Counted from the first letter of the stretch, positions 26,364 to 38,479 are shown. The stretch is DNA of 64,000 nt from Fennellomyces sp. T-0311 (GCA_025266875.1 JALLLT010000029.1:62001-126000), one strand, 5' to 3'. Notes: a model not told the origin generated them from the sequence alone. Made by a program: numbers and translations.

Positions 26364-27719
26364 TCAGATTAATCTCTTATTGATCCATTGGACAAGCTGC
26401 TGCACAATTTCTTCATTCTCAGGATTGATCAGCCCGGGTACGTTTGTGTTGATCTTTTCTAGTGCTGTCTCCATTGCCTTTTCTGAATAGCGGCACCCTA
26501 TGAAACAACAGGGAAAAACAAACCAATTAGTACTATGACATCTCTTTGACGTACTTTCAAAAATTACCTCGGAGCGCATTTGATATAGCCGATAGGACAG
26601 TAACTGATTGTGCATCTGCGGCGTCGGGCGAGGTAAAGTCTGCTTCGGTGATGATTCCATGTCTCGATCGAATCATACCGTCCTTCAACAACAGTGGTTA
26701 ATGTACGTCATTATGCTAGAGCGCCGCCTTGCATTTACCACATGTCCCCATTTAAATTCGGTCGCAATTCTATTGGTAAATTCGGGTGTCTGGCCGTATA
26801 TCCAATCCCACGTTTGCAGCTCATCAGCCATATCCAGGGCGCGCTGCGGCAGCACATGAGACCCATCAAACACTATCGGCTTTCTCGCGGGTCTATTAGC
26901 ATGACAATTGACGATCCTTTCAACATTCTTCTTGGTACCTCGATCTCTTGACCATCGTTATAATCTCTAATAAATTCATACAGTACTGATTCGCAGAATT
27001 GCTGGTGATCTATCGTGTAAGAGTAGTTTCGCAGATTGGTTACGGGGGACGGGACAGATTCGACGCCCTTCGAAACAATGCTGGACTTGTGCGCCCCTTT
27101 CGACAGACAGCCTTTCAGCGTGGCTGTATCGGCATCGATGAGCATGGTACCATGATGGTAGGCTCGCTTGTTGATAATCTTGTAGGCGCTCCCAGACACT
27201 TTAAAACCGTCCACTGCAATATCATGACGCTCGTTGACATAGGCGGGAACATCGAGCTCCTGCAGCGCCCTCGAGACCAGCTCTGCGTTAACCTTACGAG
27301 AAAATGCTTCCCGCGGCATGAAAATGGTATAAATTGAGTTACCCATATCCTAAAGAACAATGAAATCAGCTGCATGTTTGTTGTTATGTCGCTCCCTTCT
27401 TTATCCGCACATGGTATACTGCCCCGCCTCCTGACCGCCTGCGAACAAGAGGAATTTCATGATCGCGCATATACCCCAAATTGCATTCAAGGAACGGATT
27501 TTGATTCCTTCCAACCACTACGCACGGCTTGTTTCGCCACAGGTACAGAATGTACTTTTCTGGATCCGTGTCGCGAAGAAGCCATTCTTCGATTCCCAGA
27601 TTAATGTAGGGATTATTAATTGTTGAAACATAGCATTCGACTTTGGAAGAGTAGAAGCGAGTTGCTTTGCAATGCGCTGGAATGGGACGGAACCGCGAGA
27701 CAGTACTGAGTAACCTCAT
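26364..27719 (-). CDS. lipoate-protein ligase / lipoyltransferase
   Basis: Attaches lipoate to E2 subunits and glycine-cleavage H protein in mitochondria. Exon 1 (27719-27411) begins MRLLSTVSRFRPIPAHCKAT, a plausible mitochondrial presequence, then NPYINLGIEEWLLRD, the ligase motif WRNKPCVVVGRNQNP and RRRSGGGAVYH. Exon 2 (from 27349) has DMGNSIYTIFMPRE, the conserved GFKVSGSAYKI lysine loop and AYHHGTMLIDADTATLKGCL. Later exons give ADELQTWDWIYGQTPEFT and a C-terminal accessory region ending VQQLVQWINKRLI. The exon 2-3 boundary near 26950-26880 is not fully certain. It resembles LplA/Lip3/LIPT1-type enzymes; which of these cannot be settled by eye. Confidence 0.9.
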
Positions 27720-30456
27720 TTCCTTTTGTTCGTGTTCCTTTTTTCTGGTCTCTTTGGGGGGTCTTATTTAGCACGTCACAACACAAAATCACAAAGAAGA
27801 CAGATAGCGAACTTGGCTTCCCCCACTAAGAGTCATCTTACAAGTCACTCGATAGGTTGATTTCGCATGACACGAAAGGATGACGCCATAAACGGCCTTG
27901 GTGAGGTTGTTGCTCAAAGCGACTGGCGTTCAGTACTTGTCGTCGTCGTCGTCATCATCATCCATAAGGCATTGAGTTTGTTAGAGTTATTGTTATGGAT
28001 GAAAAAACGCGGCAAAGAATAGATGAAAGAAAAACAAAATAACAAACTTTTATATGAATTGAAGAAGCAGATTATCTGTTCGTACGTAGATGCACGTTTT
28101 CCTCCTTCGGTATTAGTTCCGACATCTCTAACTTTTGACATCTTTCATGCATGTATGTATGGCTTTGTATTGCGCGTCAAAAGGAGGTAACTTGGATTTT
28201 AACCATGTGAAAAGCAGAAATCAAGAAAGCACAAAAAGGGGTATAGGCAGTCTCGAATTGGTCTCTGTGCCTTTCTCCTATCAGTATCTGTTTTGCTGTT
28301 TGTATCTGATCAACTCAATGCGTTTGTTTTGATCGCGTGAAAATCTACAGAAAAATATGAATACCTATGCAGGGACAATGTAAAGCATATGAACTGGAAC
28401 CGCGATGACCTGATCGCTCCTCCAAGTATGTATACAAGTATACAGTGTAGGTTATGATTCAACAGATAAACATGTATGCGTGCATAGATGGTATCTGTGA
28501 AAAAGCAGGCTTATAGTCTTAGAACTCCTTTTTCTACTTTTCACTAACTTTTATTCTTTGATTTCGTTGCCCTTGAACTACGACGATATGAACTACTGAA
28601 GCAAATGCAGTGTTAGCAGATAAAGGCACTGTCTACGGGTAACACAGTCATATTGCACTGGTCCTAGACGGTAGGCACACACTGAGCGCCTGTTAATGCG
28701 CAATTCTATTAATCTTCTTATGCTGTAATGAGACAGCTGGTCTAACTTTTCCAACACTAATGTAAATATTTCCTTCTGTAGCCTCCGCTACCCTATTCAT
28801 GGTCTCTGGTAGGGCTCCGATGACTTGCGAAGCCGAGTCAGCTGGAACCTCCAGCTACCTGGATTAAAGTTAAGATTCGTGTAAAACATCAGGTGGAGGA
28901 ATCCAAACGCAAACAATGTATGTAGAAGTTGCGTGTGGACCATAGGAAGCAATGTTGTAAGATTTGCGCCATGTGGGGTTCCAAAGGTTAAATAGCTGCG
29001 ACAAACACTACTGATACGTAGTACTCTTTTTTCTCCATTAGTAGTAGCAACTATTAGTAAATCGAGAGCACAACACTTGTTCTCATCACTGAGAACAATG
29101 ATGATGTCTAATGTGCTACTAGTGGTCGTCGAACCATAGGTCGCTCTATCTCTCTTACAAGTGCAAGCAGTGGAATGCCACTCCTGCGTAACATAACCCA
29201 GAGTTCCAGTAATAGTCAGCCTGTAGTGAACTGACGCCACAACGTATCTGATACAAACTGAGGTTCCGGTGACGATCAGCTAACTGGAAAAGATTTTGCA
29301 TTGAACTGGTTTATTAACAACAAAATACGTACGTAGTTATAAGCAATTTCATAGCAAAAATATTATCCATTAGAATAGGGTGGAATTTGATTAAATACAC
29401 AACTAGTATTTTGTATAGAACATCCTTGCGTAAATTTGGAAAACCGATCTTTCGCTTAAGTGATAATCAGTACACAATTTTTACTCTAGTAAAAAGTTAC
29501 ATTATAATACACATTTAGCATAAGTATAAAACTCGTACGTATATTAAATCATACAATTTGATCCCGTTGTATTGACGATACACGCGCATCCTCTTATGAA
29601 CAGCACTCCCGCATAAGTCACGAGCGTTGCTGAAACAGCCCAGACGGAAAATGAAAGGAAGCAAGCGCAGGGCAACCAACATGGTAACCTTTTCTGTGTC
29701 ACCTGCTCAGTGGAAGTCTGGTTGCTAAGGATGGAGCAAGTTCTGGTTCGAGCTACTGTGAGAAGAACTGGCTGGTTTACTACGCATAACACAATGTCTG
29801 CAGAGCATCGTGTCCTCAGGCGCTGCCAAAAAATTCCTTGGATTCTCGGTCTCTGAGTTTTCCAGCGTTGCATATTAAAAGCTGCTGCTGCCCTGTATGG
29901 AATACGGATCGTCCAAAGTTAGTCAAACAAAAACGCACTTTCAGATATTCCAATTGTATGTAGACAATAAAACAATATTCAAATGCGATCCAGTCTTATG
30001 CAAAATAAGATTTACCGTTGCTTGTGTAGCGATTTCCATCCGCCTCAATGCGTATCCATGCGCTAATCACCATTAATAAGACCTATAGTATCTTGTTATC
30101 CATCTTCAAGTCTACATAGCCTAACCGAGTATGTCGTTATTAATTATGGTGCATCTTTTACTGTCCTAGTTATATCATCTTCTGGTGATTGAATGCTCAT
30201 TTGTCATCTATTGATGTTTCATTGAGTCTCCCTCTTCATTCTCATTGTTTTACTTTTATATGTTTATTCTATTCTTCTCTTATCTGAACTTATGTTTATC
30301 TGTATTAATCTTTACGCGAATTATCATGTCGGCCACAACAATTGCGTCCTACTGCTTTAACTACCGAATCACCTCAAGGCAACAACCTTTCTATATTTCC
30401 TCCGAATGACTTAAGTTCGGCTTCAGTAGTAGGTAAAGGTAACTGTACACGGACAG
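27720..30456. other. 2.7 kb gene-poor region
   Basis: A/T-rich with no recognised gene. A GTC/ATC trinucleotide run lies at about 27937-27962. The longest frames are a minus 147-codon frame at 28797-29240 and a minus 109-codon frame at 29544-29873 that includes hydrophobic segments; neither shows family motifs or clear splice continuity. They may be chance or relics. Confidence 0.4.
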
Positions 30457-31389
30457 TTAAATGACTATAAGTGTACATGATACAGATACCCTTACCTTGA
30501 CTAAAGTACTTTTCACGTATTTGGAACCCACAACAAACAAGATGTCAAACATAATGGTCAATTCTACATGACGATGTGCAATAATGTCAGGGCTTCGAAT
30601 TTCTTGTATTATCGAGTACCGTACTTCAGACGTACCGTGAGAGAGAACACAAAACACCATGGCAGCACCCCGGGCGCCGTTTAGATCAACGACCTTTTGT
30701 GCATTTGTGGAGTTTGCACGTGTCGGAGTTCTTTTTTCTTGTGATGTGTGTATTGAGTCCGCCAGCAAATTCCAATACAACACCGGTATTTAACGCATCA
30801 TCAACAGTAAGACCAGCACCATCCCACTTCGTGTTATCGGTAGCGGCAGCTGTCACTTCAATCCTATATGATAAACGAGGTTAGAACACTCGAAAAATAC
30901 ACGAGACAAATAAAGAGGTACTAACCACTTAAAGTCCAAAACATCATTTTTTCCGAGGAAAAGGTCGTTTATAATTTCAATTACAGTGATGTACGCCGCA
31001 GTTCGTTCTCGCTTAGGTTGCAGTAACGGTTTGCGTGGTGACTTTATCAAATCGAGACTATTGACGAATGTCAAAGTTAGCGTATATGGCTTTTCTATCC
31101 CCACACCATTCTATTATATCACCCTTTATCCTTGACTTACAAGTGCACTATCAGGTGTCGTAATCTCGGGATACTACCATCCATGATTATATGCTCTCCC
31201 TTAGTCCTTGATCTTATCTACTGTTATTGCGACATTAGCAGCTGTACAATTACTGATTGCCCTATTTGCTCCGATGTACAACTTTGATCGGGCCTTACCG
31301 ATCAAACTAAGCAACTCGGTTAACTTGGTCTCAAATCTTCGATCTCTTCGACAATATGACAAGTTCAAAGGAGGGTTCGGTGATAACAT
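30457..31389 (-). CDS. unidentified multi-exon gene or relic
   Basis: Minus-strand segments with protein-like composition: 31389-31201 (CRRDRRFETKLTELLSLIGK), 31104-30945 (KPYTLTLTFVNSLDLIKSPR, then TAAYITVIEIINDLFLGKND and VLDFKW), 30860-30690 (IEVTAAATDNTKWDGAGLTV, then DDALNTGVVLEFAGG) and 30650-30460 (EIRSPDIIAHRHVELTIMFD, VGSKYVKSTLVKVRVSV). Splice-like GT and AG sites lie between segments, but frame continuity was only checked roughly. I do not recognise the product. It lies beside transposon-derived sequence and could belong to a mobile element or be an orphan fungal gene. Confidence 0.35.
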
Positions 31390-31650
31390 GGATCGTTGGG
31401 TACGATAACAGAAAAAAAAAGGCGAAAAAGTTTTCGGATTGACAATTCTTTTTTCACGGGTAGAAAAAACCTGTTATTCTCCTTAGAAAAACACATCAAT
31501 CTTGCCTGGGAAAAAATTAGGGAATAAACATGCTTTTCAGAAAAGAGCTTAGATTTGACAAAAATAGAGGGATTCTAGACATCTTCTTTTCAGTCTTCTA
31601 GTCAACTTCAACATTTTTTTTTGCTAAAGCAGTGAAGCAAATAATGTTCT

Positions 31651-32995
31651 TCACAACGATCCACCCAGACACGTATCTGGTCTTGTAAGTACTATAGCTT
31701 TATAAAAATTTGACATTGGTTGTATCGTCTCTTCAAATGTCAGTATCGGTTTATTCATAGTTCGAGTACGATGGAATCTCCTACTATTTGACTTGAAAAG
31801 TGCTTGCAGTTCTTGAAGATAATCTTTTGCCTGTTTCCCCATGTATAATAGGGGGTTTCAGAGTTGAAAATGTGGTTGCATATGCAAAAAATTTACATAA
31901 ACTACTCATTTCCCGATGGCCAATAAGATTTTATGTCATTTTTTCAACTCTGAAACCCCCATGCATAAACTTGCCATAAACTTGACATAAAAAAAGAGTT
32001 TGCATAAACTTTCAGCCAATCAGATTTTATGTCAAAAAGTTTATGCTTTGCAACCAGATTTTCAACTCTGAAACCCCTCCTATATATTAGACTCGTCCTT
32101 CGAAAGCCTTTTGTCGTTAAGCGATACCACATCAGCCGTTCGGCGACACGCGGATCCTCGTGGATCACTGCGTTAAACTCAGCCAGGGAGACAGGTGAGG
32201 TTCTGATCGCAACTTGGAGCGACTGGGCTGTTGCGGGGGCAGACACAATGCTATCAACATAAGCCCGGAATGCTTCAGATCGATCACACGCCTTAAGTTT
32301 CATCGCGTTACGAACTTTCTTATATGTGGCGGGATCCAATGAGTCCTTCAACAGCTCTTTAGTCGCTGAGTGATCCCAATCAAGTATATTGGTGATGCAC
32401 ATACTATAAAGGTATGGCATACGTTTATCAGATCTCTTCCAACTACTCCAACTATGTAATCATGCCTCTGGTCTTTTGGAAGTTCGTCAACGCAGTTCAT
32501 CACCATTTCCAAATCTCTCTTCATCTATGTAAAAATAGTATCAACGTTCTTTTCTATGTTCATCCAGTGGTATACACTCCACATACCTTTTTTACACGTC
32601 CTTCTACAATACTACAGACGGTGTCATTTACACTTCCGAGCATATCGTACTGGCGTTTGTCGATACGTCGCGAGGCTCCTTGGTTGAGATTTGGAACGCC
32701 GGATCCATTTTTGTCCTGGTCTTCTCTATCTTCTTGACCGTGACCTGATTCATTATTTTGTTTGTTCGCCCCCTGAAAGTCGTCCTGTTCTTGGTGGTTT
32801 TCGTCACCCTCACGTTGTGACCAAAATTCGTCATACTGTGGGCAAAACTTGGAATTCACTGTTCTCCCATTGCGTTGCTAAAATATGGGCTTTATTAAAC
32901 AATTCATGAAATACTAAGAATCCAGTTTATACCTTGTATAGTTTCTTTGCTTTGGCAACGACTTTGGCAGCACCTGGCGATTTCAAATCACTTTA
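31651..32995 (-). CDS. unidentified gene interrupted by an inverted-repeat element
   Basis: Exons on the minus strand: about 32995-32933 (SDLKSPGAAKVVAKAKKLYK), 32877-32587 (97 codons, acidic and Gln-rich middle), 32524-32423 (34 codons, LEMVMNCVDELPKDQRHDYI) and from 32354 (LLKDSLDPATYKKVRNAMKL, then KACDRSEAFRAYVDSIVSA). Phases match at each join. The last exon runs to about 32083 (KGFRRTSLIY), where a 227-bp inverted-repeat element begins. On its far side the same sense of reading resumes at about 31842 (MGKQAKDYLQELQALFKSNS) and ends at 31651. Reading across the element would restore one continuous domain. Function unknown; the 5' end is not located. The mid-protein is rich in Asp, Glu, Gln and Asn. 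Confidence 0.5.
31851..32077. mobile_element. MITE-like inverted-repeat element with a duplicated right end
   Basis: Left terminus GGGGGTTTCAGAGTTGAAAA at 31851-31870. The exact inverse TTTTCAACTCTGAAACCCCC is at 31941-31960, and a second inverse copy, ATTTTCAACTCTGAAACCCC, at 32058-32077. The internal motif CAGATTTTATGTCA/AAGATTTTATGTCA also occurs twice (about 31926 and 32025), so one 110-bp unit was probably extended by a partial repeat. Flanks are TATA-rich on both sides (TGTATAATA / TATATATTA), consistent with a TA-type target. No coding capacity. Confidence 0.8.
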
Positions 32996-33166
32996 ACTGG
33001 TCAAGATCGCTGTGTAGTGCGCGTTTGTTTCACTTTTCGAGAGCTTGCATTCTCGCGCAAATGAGAAGTAACATAGATCGTCACTAGCTTGAACCCAAAT
33101 CTATACTTGTAATCAGGTAAAATTTGTCTGGGAGTAACATAGCAATGGCTTTGTTCGTGGTTGTTA
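32996..33166. other. flank between unidentified gene and Harbinger element
   Basis: Short spacer. It may contain the undetected 5' end of the minus-strand gene. Nothing else seen. Confidence 0.4.
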
Positions 33167-33309
33167 GAGCATCCTCAACGGTTCGTGCAAGTTGTCATTG
33201 TAAAGTTAAATGGTTCAACTCTTGGCCAAAAAATTGTAAATTTAACACCCCATTGCCACTGCCATTGACTCCCAGACCAAGTGCCTGAAGTGCGTATAGA
33301 CGCTACTAC

Positions 33310-34893
33310 CAATGACGATGACAATGGCAATGTCAAAGGCCAAGGCAAAAATAAAGCTAAAAGACCTCGCACTAAAAACTACTCCAGGGAGGAGGACGTC
33401 AATCTTGTCAACACGTGACTCACAACTTCGGTGGACTCGGTGGTTGGAACCAACAGAACGCGTGTCAATCTGTGGGATCTCATCTACGAGAAATTTTTGC
33501 AGAACGACAACCCCAACGACCGTGGTGTTGACATGCTTACAACCTGTTGGAGCCTTATCTCCAGATGTTGCTCGTACTACACTACTCGTGTTGCGAAAGT
33601 GGGGAACAAATATGGGTTAAGTGGTCCAAATCTTATCGATCTAGCTCGCAAATGGTTATACTATAATCTTTCGGTTTATGAAGATATGCAGTTGACAAAA
33701 GCTACTCAGAATGTTCAAGCATTTCGGAAATTCATGAGCCTTTAGATGACTATACGCTCTACGTTTATGATCACTTTGCAGTGCAAGAAGCCAAAAGAGG
33801 TTCCTCAGATGCAGAACAATGGTGATATCTCTTTCGTGAACAAGTGAGTATGACTTATCATCAGAGCATGTTTGGAATAATGCACGATAACACGTTGATA
33901 GACATTCGCCCTTTCGAAAGCCCAGAAGAACAAGCGTATGACCCTTCGATTCGCAAAAGTTATAACTCATGGCTAGGTTTCTTAGGTTGTACTTACACTC
34001 CTGAAAGTACTGAAGCTGGTAGAATCGGATCAGTTTATCACGGAGTGCAAGTGAGAATCTATAACAGGTATACTGCGAAATGTGTTGAGGATCTGCTGAC
34101 AGTTCTGTTTGAGGATCATATTAAGTCTGATTCTGATACTTGACTAGTCTACTTCAATGGCTTAATAGGAAACTGTTCCATTGTAGCTGTCAAGAAAGCT
34201 TCACTGCTATGGAAACGTCAATTGGCTTGCAATGCACCAAGTTTTTACTCGATGTTGACAAAAAGACAGTCGTATTGGCATCATCTTCTGGATGTCTGAT
34301 GCGCCCGTTGAATACAGATAGGCTTGACTGTTGCAATATTCTTCGCTACAATAAATGGGTCAACTCATTAGCATTCCACGACGCAAAATTCACGAGAATG
34401 GTCTTCGGATCTGACAAGGTAAGATATCTGCTTCAAAGAGCGTACTAGTTCGACTAACTTTTCAAAAGCAAGCTGAAATCGGTACTGAATACGCCACAGA
34501 TCTCCCTACTGGCAGCTCTGTAATATTCAGCTTGCATCACTATTGGAGCATCCTGAAGGAGCACACCAAGTGGTTGGTATACTATAAGAGGTGAAAAACA
34601 AGCCTGTGGATCCCTCAACGGACAAGAAGCGACCCCTTGACAACAAGCAGGCGAAAAAGGCTGATCAGTCTTCCAAGAAGCAACGCCCTGGCAACGAAGA
34701 AAATGATGACGACCTTATCGAAGAGGTCAGACCAATAAAGTCTGCCGAAGGGCTTTCCATCGCAGAGGGCAACGAAGAGAATATGAGGATGATGGCAGAG
34801 CACACCATCATGAGTGTGAGCTTGCAGGGCCTTGATGAAGAACAGCTTCTTTACTACAAGGCAATGCGAGCAAAGGCCATTAAAGAGGTGTGA
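33310..34893 (+). pseudogene. Harbinger accessory Myb/SANT-like DNA-binding protein, broken
   Basis: The trihelix region reads KRPRTKNYSREEDVNLVNT, stop, LTTSVDSVVGTNRTRVN, LWDLIYEKF. The stop (TGA at about 33417) stands where the family has tryptophan. CWSLISRCCSYYTTRV follows. A much later segment at about 34535-34590 (HHYWSILKEHTKWLVYYK) matches the SSxHCWxILKxxPKW box of these proteins, then comes a Lys/Glu-rich tail (34591-34893). Sequence between about 33840 and 34450 belongs to the same plus-strand reading but contains frame breaks, and could include inserted material. Confidence 0.75.
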
Positions 34894-34964
34894 GTAAACA
34901 ATAAGAACTTATTGCGCTGAACTATAAGATAAAGGTATATGAAAAGTGTGAGCTTTTAATTACT

Positions 34965-36303
34965 TTATGGCGCACTGTTTCGTGCATCGTTCTCAGGGAT
35001 TTTTTCGTTGCCATATAAGTCACATTTATGCTTCACAGGATCCTTCTGTAGCTGGTAGTGAATAATTCTATCATCTACCTTTGACTTACGATCGCGATAT
35101 ACCACATGTTCCACGGCGGGACTGCCACACGAATAAGATAACGCAACTGTAAACGAGCAATGCTCGTACTGATCCTCTTTAATCATTTTGTAACTGTCTC
35201 ATTCACTTTCAACTATCATGTTGTGCAAAATAATGCACGTTTTTATGGTGTTAGAGAGCATTGAGATGCTCCACGCGCCTGAAGAATACCAAATGCACAT
35301 GCAATGTTCTTGCGAGCAGATTCCGGTTAGTAGCAAATTTCAAAGATTGGATATTAATAAATATCTTCGATATACTATAATGTTTACCCTTTATCTGTTT
35401 TTTTCAACCTTATGGTGCTGGTACTGTTTTCACTAAGGTGGACCATGGAGGGTAGATACCGTCAGCCAAATAATTCTTCATGGTCTATTCATGGCCATTA
35501 ATCGAGTAACTGACAGATGATGCATGGCCGTTTATAACATCATCGAAAACCTGGGACTTGTACAATACGCTGATGTCGTTGCATGAACCAGGGACACCAA
35601 AAATGGATGCCATATCCAAGTATCATATGACAGCCGTAGTTCGTTCCTTGCCCGGCAGTTGAACAGTTTTCCGTTCCCAATGCATACAATCGATAGACCC
35701 AGGCATACCAGGAAAGTTACGCTTCTCTCCTTCTGCAAGCAAGCGCTTCAGATCTTCTTCAACAGGAGACAGAAGATGCTCCCTCCCAAAGCACTCGATG
35801 ACACCATTACAAAAATTGATCAAATAACCTCTCACTGTAAACTCTGCCATCTTCAAATATTTGCCGATAGAATCAGCAGCTCCATCATACGCCAAAGTCC
35901 ACATTGCTGCTGTTCCTTTGGCATAGGGAAGGAACGATAGGCAGTTCGATGCGTCACGCTTTTGCTGAAAAAACGAGTACTTGCTTTCGAGTTCTTTCAT
36001 GGTAGCCTTAATGACTTCAGGTTTTATGCACTACCGGCGGCGAAAGATTTCCTCGTTATATCTTGGGTTAGGCGCGAAGTAGTCTTGCATTAAGATTTGC
36101 TGGAATAATACGCGGCGGCGATCGGTATATTTGCATTTTTCTTCTGGCTCGCACGAAGTTTCTTCCCTTTTTTTCAAGCCCACAGCGCATCCCTGAGCAG
36201 CACGTCGTTCTTTGGGTTTCTTGAGCAAGAGTCGATTTGTATTAATGATGTTCCAAAACATGCTCATCATTTCGCTGTTGCCATCCATTGAATTAGGATT
36301 CAT
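34965..36303 (-). pseudogene. Harbinger (HARBI1-like) DDE transposase, broken
   Basis: Reading the minus strand: MNPNSMDGNSEMMSMFWNII at the start, ILMQDYFAPNPRYNEEIFRR, TAAMWTLAYDGAADSIGKYL, the first catalytic region RNFPGMPGSIDCMHWERKTV, then SYDTWIWHPF in one frame and FGVPGSCNDISVLYKSQVFD in another (second catalytic Asp). NGHE-stop-TMKNYLADGIYP and PPWSTLVKTV follow, then ARKNIACAFGILQAR (catalytic Glu expected nearby) and, after another shift, TCIILHNMIVESE. At least two frameshifts, an in-frame TAG at about 35486 and a probable small deletion before SYDTW make it a pseudogene. Gene order and motifs are those of PIF/Harbinger nucleases. Confidence 0.88.
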
Positions 36304-36469
36304 TTTAAGTAAAAAACAATTTTTCCCAAGCTTTCTGATTTATTTTATATTTTATTTTATGTCACACTTCATGACGTGAGGTACATGCTTTACAACTCAT
36401 TTTACACGGACCATCGCAGAGAATAAGCCTTATTTACAATAAAGTTTTACGCGGACCGTTTAGGACCTC

Positions 36470-38479
36470 TAAGGAAAAGTTGCTAAGTAGGAAGGTATCT
36501 GGTCCTATATCACGTCTGGACTTCAGTAAAAAATTTGCAGTTGATAGTGTTAACTTACCAGATTGAAACACACGCCATCCGTGTCAGCATACCAGACACG
36601 TCTCCTCTGATCGACTCTAGCCAGCAGAACATGCATACTGACCGTATGCTAGGTATGGAGAGGGGGATGAGCCAGTGCTCTGAAGCAATTAATGATCAGT
36701 TTTGAAGGTCGTACTGCTCATGGAATGGACAACTTACCGCTTGGTTCTCGGTCATTGCAAAGGAAAAAGAAAAAAAAAGGAAGCAGTCTTGGCACGCTGC
36801 TTTTATGTTCCCACTGCCGTATTTTTGTTTCACTTATGCAACCTGCTATTGTTTCATCACTTCGCCTATATAAACATCCCATTAGCTCCAGATCCAGGTT
36901 GAGCTACTGCCATTATAATAAAGTAGTGTGAGTTTATGGTCGTAAATACATAATGTAGTGGGTATCTGGAACTCGCTTGTTACACAACGCATGGAATATC
37001 ACACTTCTAAGCCATAGTGTACAGCGTGGATCATCAGTTTACGATGGTCAACGATCGTAGCGGATCATATTTCCCTCCACGAAAAAGCTTTCGCATCAAA
37101 CCCGGTCTTGCATTTCTTGATACATACACAGGATGATCCATCAGGATTGAAGCAATTTTGGTTAAATCAATACAAAGCCAAGCAAGCGGTAGGGTCCATT
37201 TTATGAGGGTTGAAGGTCGCGGAAGCTTGTCTCTGAAGGGTTACATCGAAACGTGCCTTGATGACATTAGCGTATCTGGATACTTCATAGGCTGCTTAGG
37301 TGAGACATAAAGACTAGCTCAGCCGTTCATTCGCCTTACTTCAGTGACATATCTGAGTTTTCGTGTCTCTTTGTCAGGATGCGGTGCCCAAGTGATCAAT
37401 GTTGGCTTATCGATGCTTCTTATATGTGGCACAGGAATCAATCGTGTAGTATTTGATCTTTCGCCTTTTGCAATCTTTTGTGCACTGTGTTTGCCTTCCC
37501 CCCCCCTCAATGTTCAGTTTTGCCCACCTACATTGTGGACCCTATTTCACACAGAATTTCTTTTACACAAACACTTTCCTTTTACAGCAACGTCTTTTTC
37601 CAGCATCCGATAATCAAAGCCACTGTTACACTATATGGATCATTGATCGTCCATGATCAAGATTAGTCAACCCAAAATGTCCTGTGGTAAATATTCCAAC
37701 TAAAGGTAGTAAAGCAAGATTCGAGATCATTGTAATTAAGTCTGTAAAAAAAAAAGCAGTGCAGTGTTGAAGTATACAAACGTCGCCTGAGAAGCGAGAT
37801 TTTTTTTCCATTGCTGCCATATACCTAGGCCTGCTCCGACGAGCGCACACGCATTACTGTTTGCGCTAACCGCATTTTCAAGACGGCATGTGTCTTGGCA
37901 ACCTTTTTCATTGTTAGAAAACACTAAATGTTAGTTAAAGTCAGCTTCTGTGTACGCCGCGGTAGTACGGTCTTTCTTTCAGCTGGGCAAGAGATCGGTT
38001 CCGTCCCATCCCGATAATAGTAATTTGAAAAAAATGCCCGGTGCCCTCGCCGCTGAATAAGCATGTTCGATGTGAAAAAGGAATTCGACCCAGTAGTAAT
38101 TTCATCAAGTGCAGCGATATTATTATTTGCAAGACCTTACCGTAGAGATACGGTTAAGTGACCAAATCCATATGGGTATTCATATATACAAACCATAAAG
38201 TACTTTATAAAAATCATCGGTTCAAAAGGAATAGAAAAGCTGTTTATTTTAGGATTTGAAATCAAGCTTTATCAGATTTTCTTGATCATTAGCCGCTTTG
38301 TGTAACATGCCCCTAATGGTAGCATAGTTGCACCGCGCAATTGTTACGAAGGTGAATAGAAGTCTGGATCAGACCGTTAAATCGGCGGCTGAATGTTACT
38401 TTCAAGAGCCTGCCAAGGCTGAATTATTTTGTAGGTACAACGGATATTTGATTACCAGCTCTTTTCATTTTGTAAAAGG
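36470..38479. other. 2 kb gene-poor region
   Basis: No supported gene. TTATCAGAT, the reverse complement of an ATCTGATAA GATA box, lies at 38269-38277, about 980 bp before the first siderophore transporter. C-rich (seven C near 37499) and A-rich runs are present. Confidence 0.45.

Larger units (their letters stand above)
33167..36469. mobile_element. degenerate PIF/Harbinger DNA transposon, about 3.3 kb
   Basis: Two convergent ORFs typical of PIF/Harbinger (a Myb/SANT-like DNA-binding protein on plus and a DDE transposase on minus) lie between imperfect terminal inverted repeats. Left end: GAGCATCCTCAACGGTTCG at 33167-33185. The reverse complement of the right end (36452-36469) reads GAGGTCCTAAACGGTCCG, and similarity continues about 25 bp inwards (both reach CATTGTAAA/TATTGTAAA). 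Both ends are bordered by TTA reading inwards, close to the TWA target of this superfamily, although not a perfect direct repeat. Both genes carry stops and frameshifts, so the copy is not autonomous. Confidence 0.85.

Noticed and set aside
28797..29240. 147-codon minus-strand frame
   Set aside because: No recognisable motif, no supporting splice context; could be chance in a 2.7 kb gene-poor region, so kept only as a note.
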